A stretch of 64,000 nucleotides of DNA from Halictus rubicundus (GCF_050948215.1 NW_027489008.1:62001-126000), one strand, 5' to 3'; positions 42,373-53,761 are shown, counted from the stretch's first letter. Program-made: numbers and translations. Notes: generated by a model not told the origin, from the letters alone.

Positions 42373-43078
42373 ATATCCTGCGTAGTATAATTGTTGTTTT
42401 TTGTATTACGCAATTTTTAAAGTCTGGACGATGTTTCCCTGAACTTAGAGATGTTTAATATTACATAATATATTTTTACGATAATCATAACTTAGTTTTT
42501 AACGGAAAAAACGCCGAAAAAAGTGGTTTTTATTTTTTCCTACTATGACGCACCAATCGCAGGAATTTGAAAAAAATTGAGCATAATGCTTAGGGCAATA
42601 TCTCATTGTTAAATTAATTCTGTTCTAGTGTCTCTTCGATTTCCATATGAAATCTGCATTTTTTCGATTTTTACAGCCAGAGTTTGCAACCGAAAAATCT
42701 GAAAACGACTCGAAGTATGTGGTTTGGTGTCCGAAACGTGTCAGATTTTTTTCAGAATTTTAAATGGGGAAAATGGGCCAAAAACTGGATTTTCGTTTTT
42801 CCTCTATAACTACCTTTACAGATGTGCTATAGGACTAAAACTTGGCTGAAAGGTATCTTTTTTGGTAGGCTATCGAATGGCGCAAATTGGAATAAAATCC
42901 CTTCCAGGGCACATTTGACCCCCAAAACCGGCTATAGCCTTACTAAACATTTCAGTATTGCACCAGTAAATTCTACCATTTTCGTATGTATAGCATGAAA
43001 AAATATATATAGAAGGGAAATATTCTAGAAGAAATTTTTCGTTTTGCAGTTAAAATGGCTTCGTATGCAAAGGGTTAA
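42373..43078. repeat. Non-autonomous TTAA-type element, right end
   Basis: The right edge is gtatgcaaaggg followed by TTAA (43075-43078), the form of a piggyBac-family terminus. The left end was not found. The interior is AT-rich with phrases shared with 12254-12900 (ttaatattacataat, and tctgaaaa after a cag-rich box). It has no coding sequence. Confidence 0.45.
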
Positions 43079-43464
43079 AAGGTACCTGGCTCTTCTCCAG
43101 TGTTTATTTTTACGATATTCACGTTCGAACTGTGTGTACATTGCTACGCAACTGGTTATCATGGCGTCCATTGGTGAAAAATATTCCATGTCAGTGTGAG
43201 ACCTTGTGCGCTCTTAGCGTCTGTTTTAAAATTTGTTCTGCTCGAATTAATAATTTGAGATTCAAGTGAACTGAACAGCACCACTGAACAAACGAAGAGC
43301 AGCACTCTTGCTCTTACAAATATTGCAGTTCTGCCAGCAAAAAATGTTAGCCGGATTTTCTGCCGCACCTGGCTCACGGTCGTATGAATTAAACTCTTCG
43401 TTGTATTTAATGTGTTCACCGGGATTACGTTCCCCCGACAGGCAGACCTTGCCACGGTCGAAGA
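43079..43464. other. Unassigned segment between two TTAA-type elements
   Basis: Contains minus-strand open frames of up to 98 codons without recognisable domains. It may be ordinary host sequence. Confidence 0.35.
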
Positions 43465-43468
43465 TTAA

Positions 43469-44620
43469 CCCTTTGCGAACGAGTGTCGGCAAATAGCCGC
43501 CCAAGTCTTTTTACCGTTGCGGACGAGTGTCGGCATACCGGGTGGTTCACGACAAACAGGCCACCTAAATAGCTCCGTTAGGATTAGAGATAGAAGAAAA
43601 TGTTAGAGAGAAAAGTTGTACTGTTAAAGGGGGCAAATATGGTGATATAAAAAAATGTTCCTATTGTAGTCGTTTTCAAGGTCTTTTGAAGGTCATCGAT
43701 GATTTTCAAATAGCACCACATATTTTTAACCACCACACCACCATATTTTTTTTTTTACTATATAGTCTTTGTATTGATAAGATCTTATCTTCCGTATAGT
43801 GTAAACTTACGATGCGAGACCATGGTAGGTTCAGAACGAATTCAGTCTGCCGCGTCAGTCTTTCAGTGTCACTACCAGAGAAACCAGCAAAGTTTTCATA
43901 CATTTTATACATTTTCACATATTTTTTCACATATTTTACATCTTATAACATCTGAAGCCAGACGTGGTTATAAATTATAATAAATATATGGGTGGGGTAG
44001 ATAAAGCAGATCAGTACACAGGCACGTACTGTTTCATGAGAAAGTCTCAAAAATGGTGGCGAAAATTATTTTTTTGGGGATTGGAAGTTTCAGTGATAAA
44101 TTCCTATCTATTACATGAAGAACATCACAAGACATACAACATAAAAAAAGTTATCCCATTTACAATTTGTACGTCACTTGGTAGGTCAATTGATTGGCGA
44201 TTTTTGAGACGCTAATCCCAAGGCTCCTGCGACTTCTGGAACAGCAGAAAGGCTCAACGGCCTTCTACATATTATTAGGCGAGATGAGACAGGAAGAAGT
44301 AACGATTGCGTCGTCTGCTCTAATCGAAAAATAAAACACGGAAGGAGAGAGTCGAGGTACTATTGTGCTACTTGTTCGGCTAAGCCGGCCTTGCACATAG
44401 GTGATTGTTTCGAACTATATCACACAAAGCACGAATATAAAACATCGCCTATGTAAAGACGACTAAATTTGTTTCTTTGTGATTTTATAAAAATGCTATT
44501 TGAATAAAGCTTTAGATTTTATAACACAAACGTGCGACCTGAACACTTTATTTACTGCGCGCTCCAATACCTATCGTCCACAGCGACGCTCGCCCGTCGA
44601 GCGCCCCCGTCCGCAAAGGG
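43469..44620 (+). mobile_element. piggyBac element with both ends, internally deleted
   Basis: A 1152-bp element between TTAA duplications (43465-43468 and 44621-44624). The left terminus is CCCTTTGCGAACGAGTGTCG and the right end is CGTCCGCAAAGGG. A second copy of gcggacgagtgtcggc lies at about 43518-43533 inside the left end. Only the 3' part of the transposase remains, so the central catalytic region has been lost. Confidence 0.88.
43955..44456 (+). pseudogene. piggyBac transposase C-terminal part
   Basis: The frame from 43955 reads KPDVVINYNKYMGGVDKADQ, then YCFMRKSQKWWRKLFFWGLE and SVINSYLL, the conserved region carrying the last catalytic Asp of piggyBac transposases (in GGVDKADQ). It hits a stop at 44215. 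A second frame (about 44285-44456) encodes the C-terminal cysteine-rich domain: CVVCSNRK, YYCATCSAKPALHIGDCFELYH, the zinc-binding module that recognises the transposon ends. The N-terminal and first catalytic parts are absent. It is a dead copy. Confidence 0.85.
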
Positions 44621-44624
44621 TTAA

Positions 44625-45906
44625 AGTGAATAGAATGAAAATCTTCCTTTCTCCGAAAAGGATTAGTTGACCGTAGCAAAAGCTAGCAAAACGGTGCACT
44701 TCTTAGGACAATTTGCGGATTATGGAGGTGGATCCGAGGTTAAGACTCCGTAGATTCGCGATAAGATAGAGCGACCACGTTACCGACAAGAATAGGCGAA
44801 AAATCGTTTTTCCTGGCTCCGAGTTTTCTGACTCCGCAAAAGTCACGAGACTACCCTTAGCTCCTAGATCGGATGACGCACATCGTCCCGTTCCACCGCT
44901 TCGATGAATAGTCGAATCGATTTCTCGATTGTTTGCGGAAGGGGAATCATACGGCAAATGATCAATTAAGCGGAGCCCGATGCGTGCCAGGTTTTTAATT
45001 AACCGACCGTTATCACTTCAAGAATTAAAATATACGTGCTCGCAGCTGTGCGCGCGGTTTTGTTCTCTTTGCAAATGTCCCCGGTACGAAACAAATGAAA
45101 CAATGAGATTTCCATAAAATTACTCGTGTGCACGGTGTACGCAAAGTGCTCGTAATCCGGCCGCGGCGCTTCCCTTCCGCAGTATTGACAAACGTGATAA
45201 TAATGTGCTCGCTGATGCGGGACAGACACGTGCACCCTTCCTCCGAAACGAAGTTTATTCTTCCATTCTATTGTTTTTTTACATTTTCATTACAGGCTGA
45301 AATGCGTTTTGTTTGAAATAACAACTGATAACATTGTTTCTGTGCCTTTGAAAGGCAAAGGTTCTACTGCAATCTTACCGCACTTCTGCAATAATATCCA
45401 TCGAGTTGAGGATTGATGGAATAGTTTGCGAACAATGCATCAACCGGGGAAGCATAAAAGCAATGACCGTGGTTACAGTTCTACGTACCCAGAGAGAAAT
45501 TTCATTGTCCGGATAACGGTGCAAAAGCCCTTTGATGGTTAGCAAAACCACGAACATGCAAAGCTGGTATTTATATTTGGATGTTTACGGTCGGATAATA
45601 TTGCCTGGGCTAACAGATCTCTCTGTGAAACGAACGTTGCAGGGGTTATTACATGAAGCTGCAACGTTTCCGAACGCACTGTATCCAGTTTTATCATCCA
45701 TTTCTGCTTATTTTTCGTTGATTGATTAACTACAACTGAACCGAAAAATATACAATTTTTCCGATTTTAAATAACTACAACGACTTACAGTCATATTCGG
45801 GCACTTTCAAAATCAATTTCCTTAAAGTCAGTTGATTTTTACAGAAAAAGTAAACGAATACTCGATCGATGTCAATTATGAATTATTTACTATTCCTCGC
45901 ATCGAA
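44625..45906. other. Probably host intergenic or intronic DNA
   Basis: Mixed-composition sequence without repeats seen elsewhere in the window. A minus-strand frame at 45557-45375 ends in a gtaag donor-like sequence and contains a hydrophobic stretch (TVTTVIAFMLP). I do not recognise it. A shorter minus frame at 44957-44703 shows nothing distinctive. Confidence 0.4.
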
Positions 45907-46040
45907 TAGGGCTGTTACTTTCCCGAAGCTTCGACACTTCGAAGCTTCGAAGGATTCGAAGGAGCGAAGGGACCTTCGAAGGTGATGAAAATCGAAGGTT
46001 CGACACTTCGAAACTTCGAACCTTCGATTCGTTTCCAGTT
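45907..46040. repeat. TTCGAA-rich palindromic repeat, hAT-like end
   Basis: Starts tagggctgttac and continues with many copies of cgaagcttcga and acttcgaaac in both orientations. Such short palindromic arrays next to a gggctgtt terminus are typical of non-autonomous hAT elements. The other end was not found. Confidence 0.5.
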
Positions 46041-46907
46041 AACGGATAAAAGGAATAAATTTTCATAATTTGTTTCTATCTGAAAACATTAAATTTAGTG
46101 CGTCAAGCATAATCGAACATGTCGTCTACCCTAGCAAATATTTATTCTGCATTAAGTGATATAGAGTTTCATGTAAATAGTTTTGTAGCATGTCGAGTAC
46201 TGATTTTAGTGGAGTTAATCGTTATTTCAGAGCAACAGGATGCTAAATGTTAAATTTTGTTAAAATTGTCTTTGAGCATATCCGAATTTCCGCACATGTA
46301 CTAGCGAGAAATTAACCATCGTTTTCGCGCCACTGTAGCGATTTCAAGCTATTGTTCTACGAAACAACGTAACAAACATTGAACGTGCCAGAAATTCAGA
46401 GTATATGTTAGGAACAGTTTGGAAATCGTTGTACTGTGTTAAATGTTACGTTACGAGGTAGTTTAACCGGTGAATACTAATTATGCAGAAGACATAGACA
46501 GAGAATAGACATAAAGTACATTTTTATTTATATGTTATATTAGTAAATTGATAATGTTGCGGATAAAATAAATCTTATACTATTGAAGACTTTATCAGCG
46601 AAGCTTTTTATGTTTTTGTGGTTAGTCCAGTCAATTTTTCAGTTGAATGAATCCAGCACGAAAAGAAACAAGAACACTGCAGGAACATATAATGACATTC
46701 AACCGTCTCAAACCTTGACAGTAAAGTATGAAGGACATAGCCACGCGAAAGAGAATTTTCGACAGACACCCCTAAATATCAGCGACAAAGAAACCGGGTT
46801 GACCTTCACATCGCGCGAAGTTTACTATTTAGAAATTGATTATTAATTATTTTAAAGTAATTCATTATGTTTCCGTTGACTTGGCGTAGGCTCAGGAATA
46901 CGAAACG
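46041..46907. other. AT-rich, no supported gene
   Basis: A plus-strand frame (46610-46846, 78 codons from the first ATG) begins with a hydrophobic stretch but shows no family resemblance. I do not call it a gene. Confidence 0.4.
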
Positions 46908-47201
46908 TGTAACGTCTAGAATGACTTACAATTAGCACACCTTTGAACCGATGAGACTTTATGTACCGAACAAGCAGCCACCGATCGCCCCTTAGTAGAT
47001 AATATCTGATAACTGTATCCACCCACCCCCAAAATCCAACGCATTCGTACCGATAGGAAATAGTATTTAAGCCTGTAAAACTACAATAAAGTGTCAGAGT
47101 TCTTGTGTTAGTCGAAGAAACTAAACGCTTTGTTTAATTCTAACGCCTATCCGACCGAGTATCTACGGAACGCGATCGTGAGGCGCACCCACTTCATTAC
47201 A
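46908..47201 (+). repeat. Probable solo LTR
   Basis: A 294-bp block with ends TGTAACGTC and TTCATTACA. It has a TATA-type box (gtatttaagcc, about 47067) and AATAAA (about 47085) followed by a short R-U5-like tail. The flanking 5-mers are aaacg and gtacg, only partly alike, so the target duplication is not clean. Confidence 0.6.
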
Positions 47202-48424
47202 GTACGTTTTCCCCGTAGCAAGCGTTCTCCTCGTGCGACACAGTAATGTCGCAGAAGAAGGCGTCGTAGAGGGAGAGAGAGCGGGACTCCCTCTGAACGA
47301 GATGGCAAGCTGCTGCGCTGTGGAACGTCACAACAGTGCTGGTCGGTCCCCACTGCAGGGTGGGCGAAGTTATAAACCCCACCACCGCCATTGGGACCGG
47401 GGGGTGCAATGTACTGTCCTATCTCAGGGGTGGTTGCCACCACGTTTAAAAATAAAAATAAAGGAATACGAATCGTTCTGCTACTGTAGCCACAGAAACG
47501 AAGCGTATACTTCAAGTTATCCAACGCCTAAATAAATTCACTCTTGTAATTTTTATAAGGCAACACACATCAGTCACTTTTTATTCTTAATCCTACAATT
47601 ATTGAAATTATAATCTTGTTTTCAACTTCACCTCTTCATGTTTATCATAAATTTATAAAGCCCACCGTCTACTATTTATACATCTACAATCTAGAACGGT
47701 TCTCTTGTTAATTACCTTACATAAAGCACTGTTGCTCCATGGAACATATTGACATACCATGAACTAATAAGAAACTGATCTAATGAAATCGATCTTGAAC
47801 AAATATAGAGTAAAACAGTGATACGGGAGGATCAATATCAATCAAACTGGATCTCGAGGCTATTCGGATCATGCTTGAAGCGAGATTCCGTGGGCCAACA
47901 GGTTGTTCAATGGGGCTCCCGGTTCGAGCATGAAACAAGAAGAAAGACGAATGGTTGGCTGAAATCGAATGAGTGCCTTTTGTTTTGTCAGTAGAACGAG
48001 GAAAAGTTGAACGAATTGTAACGTGAGGCGTCGTGTCGCGTCGTGTCGACTTTCCCTCGACGGTACCGGAGCTTGTTGGGGTACTCTGGGTGGAATCACG
48101 GGCTGAACGTTAGCGGAGATCGTTACCGAAACCACTTCAGTCTTTGTAAACTACAGGGGTATCTCCATAACAGACATATTGTCGGGTCTGCCGAGCGACA
48201 GTTCTAGTAGAAGTGCTACATTCTATGTAATGTCCCGAACGTAGAGAGGGATAGCGATTTAAAGACAAAAAGGGACTGATGTTCGACGCTTCGACACTTT
48301 GCTTCTCCTTTGTTTACATTCGTCGACCTTTTCACGCCTGAGACTTGAATCGTTTATTACACGAGTAATTGTAATCGTAATTATATCGCGTTTGGTGTCA
48401 TTTCGCTGGTTCGGTCGCCGAGCG
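47202..48424. other. Unassigned region before the Copia element
   Basis: A CpG-rich part (47220-47430) with overlapping frames on both strands, then AT-rich sequence. It may contain another LTR-like block (gttataaacccc at about 47370, aataaaggaatac near 47456). No gene is recognised. Confidence 0.4.
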
Positions 48425-48429
48425 TGGAT

Positions 48430-48742
48430 TGTTAAAGTAATTCTTACTTTTTAAGAAAACTCGCCATCTGGCAAAAAGGAAAGTTTTGCTATGTCCAAAT
48501 GGTCAGGATGGCAGGACTTGGGAAATACCCAAGGACAAGGTTTTTATGACAAGCAGGTAAAAAGCCTAGACTGGTGAAAACGCTAGGACACCAAGGCAGT
48601 CAGTCTCAGCAAAGGAACTGAACCGTGCGGACATGGTTTAAGCAGACCGAATACTGTAATTCTTTTTCTAAATATATCCATTCAATCTTTTTCTGTTACA
48701 CATCTCCACGCGTCTCTTTCTATTCAAACCAATCCTTTAACA
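48430..48742 (+). repeat. Copia 5' LTR
   Basis: TGTTAAAGTAATTC to CCTTTAACA, 313 bp. Confidence 0.95.
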
Positions 48743-48756
48743 GGTTATGGGCCCAG
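48743..48756 (+). promoter_or_regulatory. Copia primer-binding site
   Basis: ggttatgggcccag directly after the 5' LTR. The same sequence follows the LTR in Drosophila copia and pairs with an internal part of initiator tRNA-Met. Confidence 0.85.
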
Positions 48757-48846
48757 ATCCGCGAAGTGTCTGATAGAAACGTGAAATAAGTGATATAGTG
48801 CAACGTAAAGTAAATAAAAAGTAGTGTGACGAACAATATAGAAAAT

Positions 48847-50298
48847 ATGGAATCAAAAAGTGTGAAAATCGAGAAGTTGCGTGGTAAAGACAACTGGCTC
48901 CAGTGGCGTTTTGTTATGCGTACACTTTTGGAGGAAGATGACGACGTAATCGCCGTGTGTGACGGTACGTTGATTCATCTAGCAGCAAATTCAGATGCTG
49001 ACAACAAACGATTCCAGAAGGCAGATAAAACTGCAAGAAGATTGATTGTCACAGCAGTAGAAAAGAAGCCACTAGATTTACTTCTAAGTTGCACAACAGC
49101 GTATGAAATGTGGAAGAAATTGAATGCAGTATACGACATGAAGTCAGACGAAAATTTAGGCATGGTTCAGAAGCAGTTCTTTAACTTTAAGTGGGAAGAA
49201 TCTGAAAGTGTAGCTCAGAACTTATCAAAATTGGAGCAGTTAGCAGCGAAAATGAAAGCCCTTGGAGGTGACGTTGGAGAAAAAATGCTAATCACTCGAA
49301 TCTTAACGACACTACCAAGAAAATTCAATCATTTCCATAGTGCGTGGGATTCTGTGGACGAGAAAAAGAAAACTTTGGACAGCCTTACTACTAGACTAAT
49401 AACGGAAGAGTCTAGATGGGATGAATACGAAGAGCATCAAGATACGTCAGTAGCACTGGTAACAAGGGGTAATAACTACAAAGGAGATCCAAAGAAATCG
49501 ACAAGCTGTTTTAACTGTGGAAAACCCGGACATTTAAAGAAAGATTGCTTTAGATGTTTCATATGTAAAAGGAAAGGCCACACGAGCAAAAATTGTTTCC
49601 AAAATAATCGGAAGGACAATAACAAAGGGAATTGGAAATCTAAAAATCAAGATCTACATGGAGATAACGAGACAACACACAAACTAGGCCTACTAGGAAG
49701 TAGTACAACGTCAGCGGAGAACGACGATATATGGATCATCGACTCAGGAGCATCAGAGCACATGACAGGTCGACAAGAATGGTTCAGTGTCCTCGAGAAA
49801 TACGACGAAAAGGTAAAGATCGAAATTGGCAACGGAAAATTTATGTATGCGTGCGGAAGAGGAAAGGTAGAAATAGAGACTTTTGTTAACGGCAAATGGC
49901 TACCAGCAACAATGCACGGTGTTTTGTACGTACCGGAAATGAGAAGAAACTTATTCTCGGTTAAATTTGTTGCAAAAAAGGGAATAGATTTTAGTATTTC
50001 GAAACTAGGAAAAGAATGCATGTTTGTAAAAAATGGGGAAATAATCGCGAAAGGGTCAGATATGGGAAATCTGTATAAACTAGATATGCGCATTGTAGTA
50101 CCGCTAGTTTGTAATTTAGGAAACAAAATAGAGTCAAAATCGGACACGCTGCAAGTATGGCATGAGAGGCTTTGTCATCAAAACGTTAGACACGTAAGAG
50201 AATTCCTAAAGAATTTAAATTTAAATGTTGCATACAACGATTTTTTTCTGCGAAGGCTGTGCGTACGGGAAACAGCATCGGTCGAGTTTCCACAATAA
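48847..50298 (+). CDS. gag-pol: Copia Gag, protease and pre-integrase part (frameshifted)
   Basis: I start at the ATG at 48847 (MESKSVKIEKLRGKDNWLQW), 483 codons. Residues 1-190 are Copia-type Gag (UBN2-like). Two zinc knuckles follow (CFNCGKPGHLKKDC and CFICKRKGHTSKNC, about 220-250). The protease active site is IIDSGASEH (about 296). The GAG-pre-integrase domain has the first zinc ligands, HERLCHQN (about 438-445). The frame then shifts in a run of seven T (50241-50247), and the last 15 or so codons are out of register. The continuation with Cys ligands CEGC is in the next frame. Everything upstream is intact, so the shift is either a recent mutation or a sequencing error. Confidence 0.92.
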   Translation: MESKSVKIEKLRGKDNWLQWRFVMRTLLEEDDDVIAVCDGTLIHLAANSDADNKRFQKADKTARRLIVTAVEKKPLDLLLSCTTAYEMWKKLNAVYDMKSDENLGMVQKQFFNFKWEESESVAQNLSKLEQLAAKMKALGGDVGEKMLITRILTTLPRKFNHFHSAWDSVDEKKKTLDSLTTRLITEESRWDEYEEHQDTSVALVTRGNNYKGDPKKSTSCFNCGKPGHLKKDCFRCFICKRKGHTSKNCFQNNRKDNNKGNWKSKNQDLHGDNETTHKLGLLGSSTTSAENDDIWIIDSGASEHMTGRQEWFSVLEKYDEKVKIEIGNGKFMYACGRGKVEIETFVNGKWLPATMHGVLYVPEMRRNLFSVKFVAKKGIDFSISKLGKECMFVKNGEIIAKGSDMGNLYKLDMRIVVPLVCNLGNKIESKSDTLQVWHERLCHQNVRHVREFLKNLNLNVAYNDFFLRRLCVRETASVEFPQ

Positions 50299-52759
50299 AC
50301 TTGAGCGCGCGACTAAACCACGCGAAATCGTTTATGCGGATGTATGTGGACCTATGGAGGTAGAGTCATTAGGGAAAAAACAGTATTTTCTTATTTTTAA
50401 GGATGATTTTTCAAAATTTACGAAAATCTACTTCTTACGGCACAAGTCAGAAGTAATCGATAAATTAAAAGCCTTTTGTTCAGAAATTGAAAATCAATTT
50501 GGTAGCAACATTAAAGAACTTCATAACGACGGAGGTAGAGAATTTAAAAATAAAGAAATAGAGAAATTTTTGAGTAATAAAGGAATTAAAAATACAATAA
50601 ATGTTCCATACACTCCTGAACAGAACGGTGTCGCTGAAAGGGAAAATAGAACCATAGTAGAGGCCGGTCGTTCGATGCTATATTCAAAAACTAATTTACC
50701 CTTGTTTTTATGGGCCGAAGCCATGAATACCGCAGTATACGTTATTAATAAGACGGGTCCGACGAAAGTAAGCCATAAAACACCGTATGAATTATGGTAC
50801 GAAAAATCGCCAGATATAAAGAACCTTAAAATTTTTGGTACCGAGTGCTTTGTTCATATACCTAAAGAGAAGAGAAGAAAGCTAGATCCGAAAGGGAAAA
50901 AGGGATATTTGGTAGGATATCTAGAAGAAGGCAAAGGATACCGTGTTTATGTACCAAAAGCGAGAGATGTAATTTTAAGTCGCGATGTAAAATTTAAACC
51001 CGAACAAGTAACACCAGAAGTTACGAATGTGCCGATAAATGTTACTGAAAGGGAAGCGAGTGTTAGCGAACAGAGTGATGATGATGAATTTATGGATGTA
51101 GAGAGCGAAGATGAGTTGGTACAACAGCCAACTGTAATTAATGAGGATGAAAGACAATTGCGTAATAGACGAACAATTAGACGACCTGATTATTATGGGT
51201 GTCCACTCACATATTTAGCAGATAAAATACCAACTGATTTTAAAGAAGCCATAAACTCTCAAAAGAAAAATTTCTGGAAAGAAGCTATGATAGACGAAAT
51301 GAATTCATTACAAGAAAATAGAACATGGGAACTAGTAGAGAAACCAGAAAAGCAAAGGGTTATAAACAGTAGATGGGTTTTTACTAAAAAGATTAACTCG
51401 GATAATTCGGAACGTTACAAAGCGCGTCTTGTTGTAAAAGGATATTCACAGAAGGAGGGTATAGATTATACAGAAACTTTTAGTCCTGTTACACGCTTTG
51501 ATACAATTCGATTAATGCTGAGCACTGCTGCGCGAAATAATATGTATCTTGGGCAGTTCGACATAAAAACTGCATTTTTGTACGGTAAACTAAAAGAGAG
51601 TATCTACATGAAACAACCTGAAGGCTTTACTGACGGTACTAATCGGGTATGTAAATTAATAAAAAGTTTATATGGTCTTAAACAATCTCCCAGATGTTGG
51701 ACAGAACGTTTTACAAAATATATTACAGAGTTAGATTTTAAACAGAGTAAAGCAGATCCGTGTTTCTACATTTATACAGAAAACGACAAACTAATGTTTT
51801 TAACTGTATATGTAGATGATGGTCTTGTAGCAGCTACGGAAGAATCTCTAATTGACAAATTATTCAGTGATTTACATAATGAATTCAAAATTACAAGTAC
51901 AAAAGAAGTGAAACATTTCCTTGGAATCGAAATTTACAGACTAAATAGTGGAGAGATATTTATTCATCAGAGCAAATATATCGAAAGTATATTAGAAAAA
52001 TTTAATTTGACCGAGGCAAATCCTGTGTCTACACCTATAGAGACAAACTGGAACGAAATCATAAACAATAATTGTTGTAAAGCTCCTTACAGAGAAGCAG
52101 TAGGTAGTTTGATGTTTTTGCAAACCACTAGTAGACCCGATATTAGTTTTGCCATAAATATAGCAGCGAGAAATCTAGAAAAACCGAGCGAACATCATTG
52201 GCAATTAGTCAAAAGAATTTTGCGTTACCTTAAAGGCACCATAAAAATGGGCTTATTGTACACTAGAGAAGGTAATCTCGAAGCATTTAGTGATGCTGAT
52301 TATGCGGGCGATAGAGATACTCGAAAATCGACGTCAGGTATAGTATGCAAGTATGCGGATGCGGCCATTACATGGCAAACCAAGCGTCAACAGTGTGTAG
52401 CTCAATCAACTACAGAAGCTGAGTATATCAGTGCAGCCTTGGGTGCGAAAGAAATAATCTGGCTTAAAAAATTACTGAACGATTGTAAAATAGAAAACGC
52501 AAACTATGTTTTAAAAATAGACAATACGAGCGCATTGAAACTTATCAAAAATCCAATATTTCATCAGCGAAGTAAACACATCGATGTTAAATACCATTTT
52601 ATACGAGACTTGTATGATACAGGTGAAATTGATGTAATGTATGTAAGTACGAAAGAACAACTTGCAGACCTTTTTACAAAGGCACTACCAAAACCGAGAT
52701 TTGAGTATTTACGACATAGACTAGGTCTTAGAAATAAGCAAGACATTGAAAAACATTGA
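50249..52759 (+). CDS. pol: Copia Pol: integrase, reverse transcriptase, RNase H
   Basis: This frame continues the 48847 frame after the T-run shift and has no natural ATG at the junction. It starts at CEGCAYGKQH, the end of the integrase zinc finger. The integrase core D, D and E are in VYADVCGPME, LHNDGGREF and QNGVAERENRT. A linker with acidic runs follows (about 51075-51130). RT contains TVYVDDGLVAA, the YVDD catalytic box of Copia elements (about 51808-51835), plus GQFDIKTAFLYGKL. RNase H has AFSDADYAGDRDTRKSTSG and STTEAEYISAALGA. It stops at 52759, 28 bases before the 3' LTR. All catalytic motifs are present, so the protein would be complete apart from its detached N-terminus. Confidence 0.93.
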   Translation, partial: CEGCAYGKQHRSSFHNKLERATKPREIVYADVCGPMEVESLGKKQYFLIFKDDFSKFTKIYFLRHKSEVIDKLKAFCSEIENQFGSNIKELHNDGGREFKNKEIEKFLSNKGIKNTINVPYTPEQNGVAERENRTIVEAGRSMLYSKTNLPLFLWAEAMNTAVYVINKTGPTKVSHKTPYELWYEKSPDIKNLKIFGTECFVHIPKEKRRKLDPKGKKGYLVGYLEEGKGYRVYVPKARDVILSRDVKFKPEQVTPEVTNVPINVTEREASVSEQSDDDEFMDVESEDELVQQPTVINEDERQLRNRRTIRRPDYYGCPLTYLADKIPTDFKEAINSQKKNFWKEAMIDEMNSLQENRTWELVEKPEKQRVINSRWVFTKKINSDNSERYKARLVVKGYSQKEGIDYTETFSPVTRFDTIRLMLSTAARNNMYLGQFDIKTAFLYGKLKESIYMKQPEGFTDGTNRVCKLIKSLYGLKQSPRCWTERFTKYITELDFKQSKADPCFYIYTENDKLMFLTVYVDDGLVAATEESLIDKLFSDLHNEFKITSTKEVKHFLGIEIYRLNSGEIFIHQSKYIESILEKFNLTEANPVSTPIETNWNEIINNNCCKAPYREAVGSLMFLQTTSRPDISFAINIAARNLEKPSEHHWQLVKRILRYLKGTIKMGLLYTREGNLEAFSDADYAGDRDTRKSTSGIVCKYADAAITWQTKRQQCVAQSTTEAEYISAALGAKEIIWLKKLLNDCKIENANYVLKIDNTSALKLIKNPIFHQRSKHIDVKYHFIRDLYDTGEIDVMYVSTKEQLADLFTKALPKPRFEYLRHRLGLRNKQDIEKH

Positions 52760-52787
52760 TTGTAAAGATGTCGAGTTTTAAGGAGGG

Positions 52788-53100
52788 TGTTAAAGTAATT
52801 CTTACTTTTTAAGAAAACTCGCCATCTGGCAAAAAGGAAAGTTTTGCTATGTCCAAATGGTCAGGATGGCAGGACTTGGGAAATACCCAAGGACAAGGTT
52901 TTTATGACAAGCAGGTAAAAAGCCTAGACTGGTCAAAACGCTAGGACACCAAGGCAGTCAGTCTCAGCAAAGGAACTGAACCGTGCGGACATGGTTTAAG
53001 CAGACCGAATACTGTAATTCTTTTTCTAAATATATCCATTCAATCTTTTTCTGTTACACATCTCCACGCGTCTCTTTCTATTCAAACCAATCCTTTAACA
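52788..53100 (+). repeat. Copia 3' LTR
   Basis: 313 bp, preceded by the polypurine tract aaggaggg. Confidence 0.95.
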
Positions 53101-53761
53101 TGGATACCGCTTGACTGATATCAAGGGGGATTCCCCAGTAGTGGGGACGAAAATGTTGACAGTCATGGTACTGATCTTTGCGACAGTTATGGAGATAATA
53201 ATCTGCATTGTAACAATGAAGTCGGGTCCATAACTATTCAAAGCGTATAGCCGGATAAGATGGTAAAAAATGCCCTTAGACTGAATGGGCCACTGATAGG
53301 GCGTCAAGAAATAGTGCGTTCGCATAAAGAATCCTGACAATTGCGAAGCAACGGGGAAAGACACGCCGAATAATTTCAATCAACCTGCGGGAACCACGTC
53401 ACGGTAAATGCGAAATTCGTAATGCGTCGCATATGACTCAGAAATCGTGATCGAGACGGATCGACACGCAATTTCAATCCCCTGCTAATATTTTTGCATT
53501 CCTGAAATTGGAATCTGTGCTAATGTGTACGACTCCATTTCAAGGAAACTGTTCGTACCACAGAAAAATTGTCAAGACGTTCTGTTTTTTCAGTGAACAA
53601 TTTAGCTACTCAACAAAGTTTTTCAAAATAAACCGACCACTCTTTCTTAAACTTCTGAAATTGTGATCTGTGGTCGAACGGAGGACATTACTCGAAGTAA
53701 ATAGTGGAAACAATTCATTCTACACGAAAATTGTACAGATAAATATTGTTCAATGTTCAAT
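53101..53761. other. Sequence into which Copia inserted
   Basis: A minus-strand open frame (53379 to the Copia junction, about 90 codons) has a hydrophobic stretch (FIVTMQIIISITV). It is interrupted by the Copia insertion and reaches a stop soon after on the other side. I cannot name it and cannot rule out chance. Confidence 0.35.

Larger units (their letters stand above)
48430..53100 (+). mobile_element. Near-intact Ty1/Copia retrotransposon
   Basis: This 4671-bp element has 313-bp LTRs at 48430-48742 and 52788-53100, differing by one base that I can see (ctggtgaaa against ctggtcaaa). It is flanked by TGGAT (48425-48429 and 53101-53105). The primer-binding site is ggttatgggcccag, as in Drosophila copia, which primes from an initiator-Met tRNA fragment. 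The polypurine tract aaggaggg ends at 52787. The coding region is complete except for one frameshift near 50245. Confidence 0.96.

Noticed and set aside
45375..45557. Exon of a membrane protein ending at a gtaag donor
   Set aside because: A donor-like sequence and a hydrophobic stretch are weak evidence. No acceptor or family match was found.
46583..46846. Possible small secreted protein
   Set aside because: The frame opens at TTG. From the first ATG it has 78 codons, without a convincing signal-peptide cleavage site or a known relative.
53095..53379. Exon of an odorant receptor or other membrane protein
   Set aside because: There is one hydrophobic stretch but no motif I can match, and the frame stops soon after the Copia target site. 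Left as unassigned.
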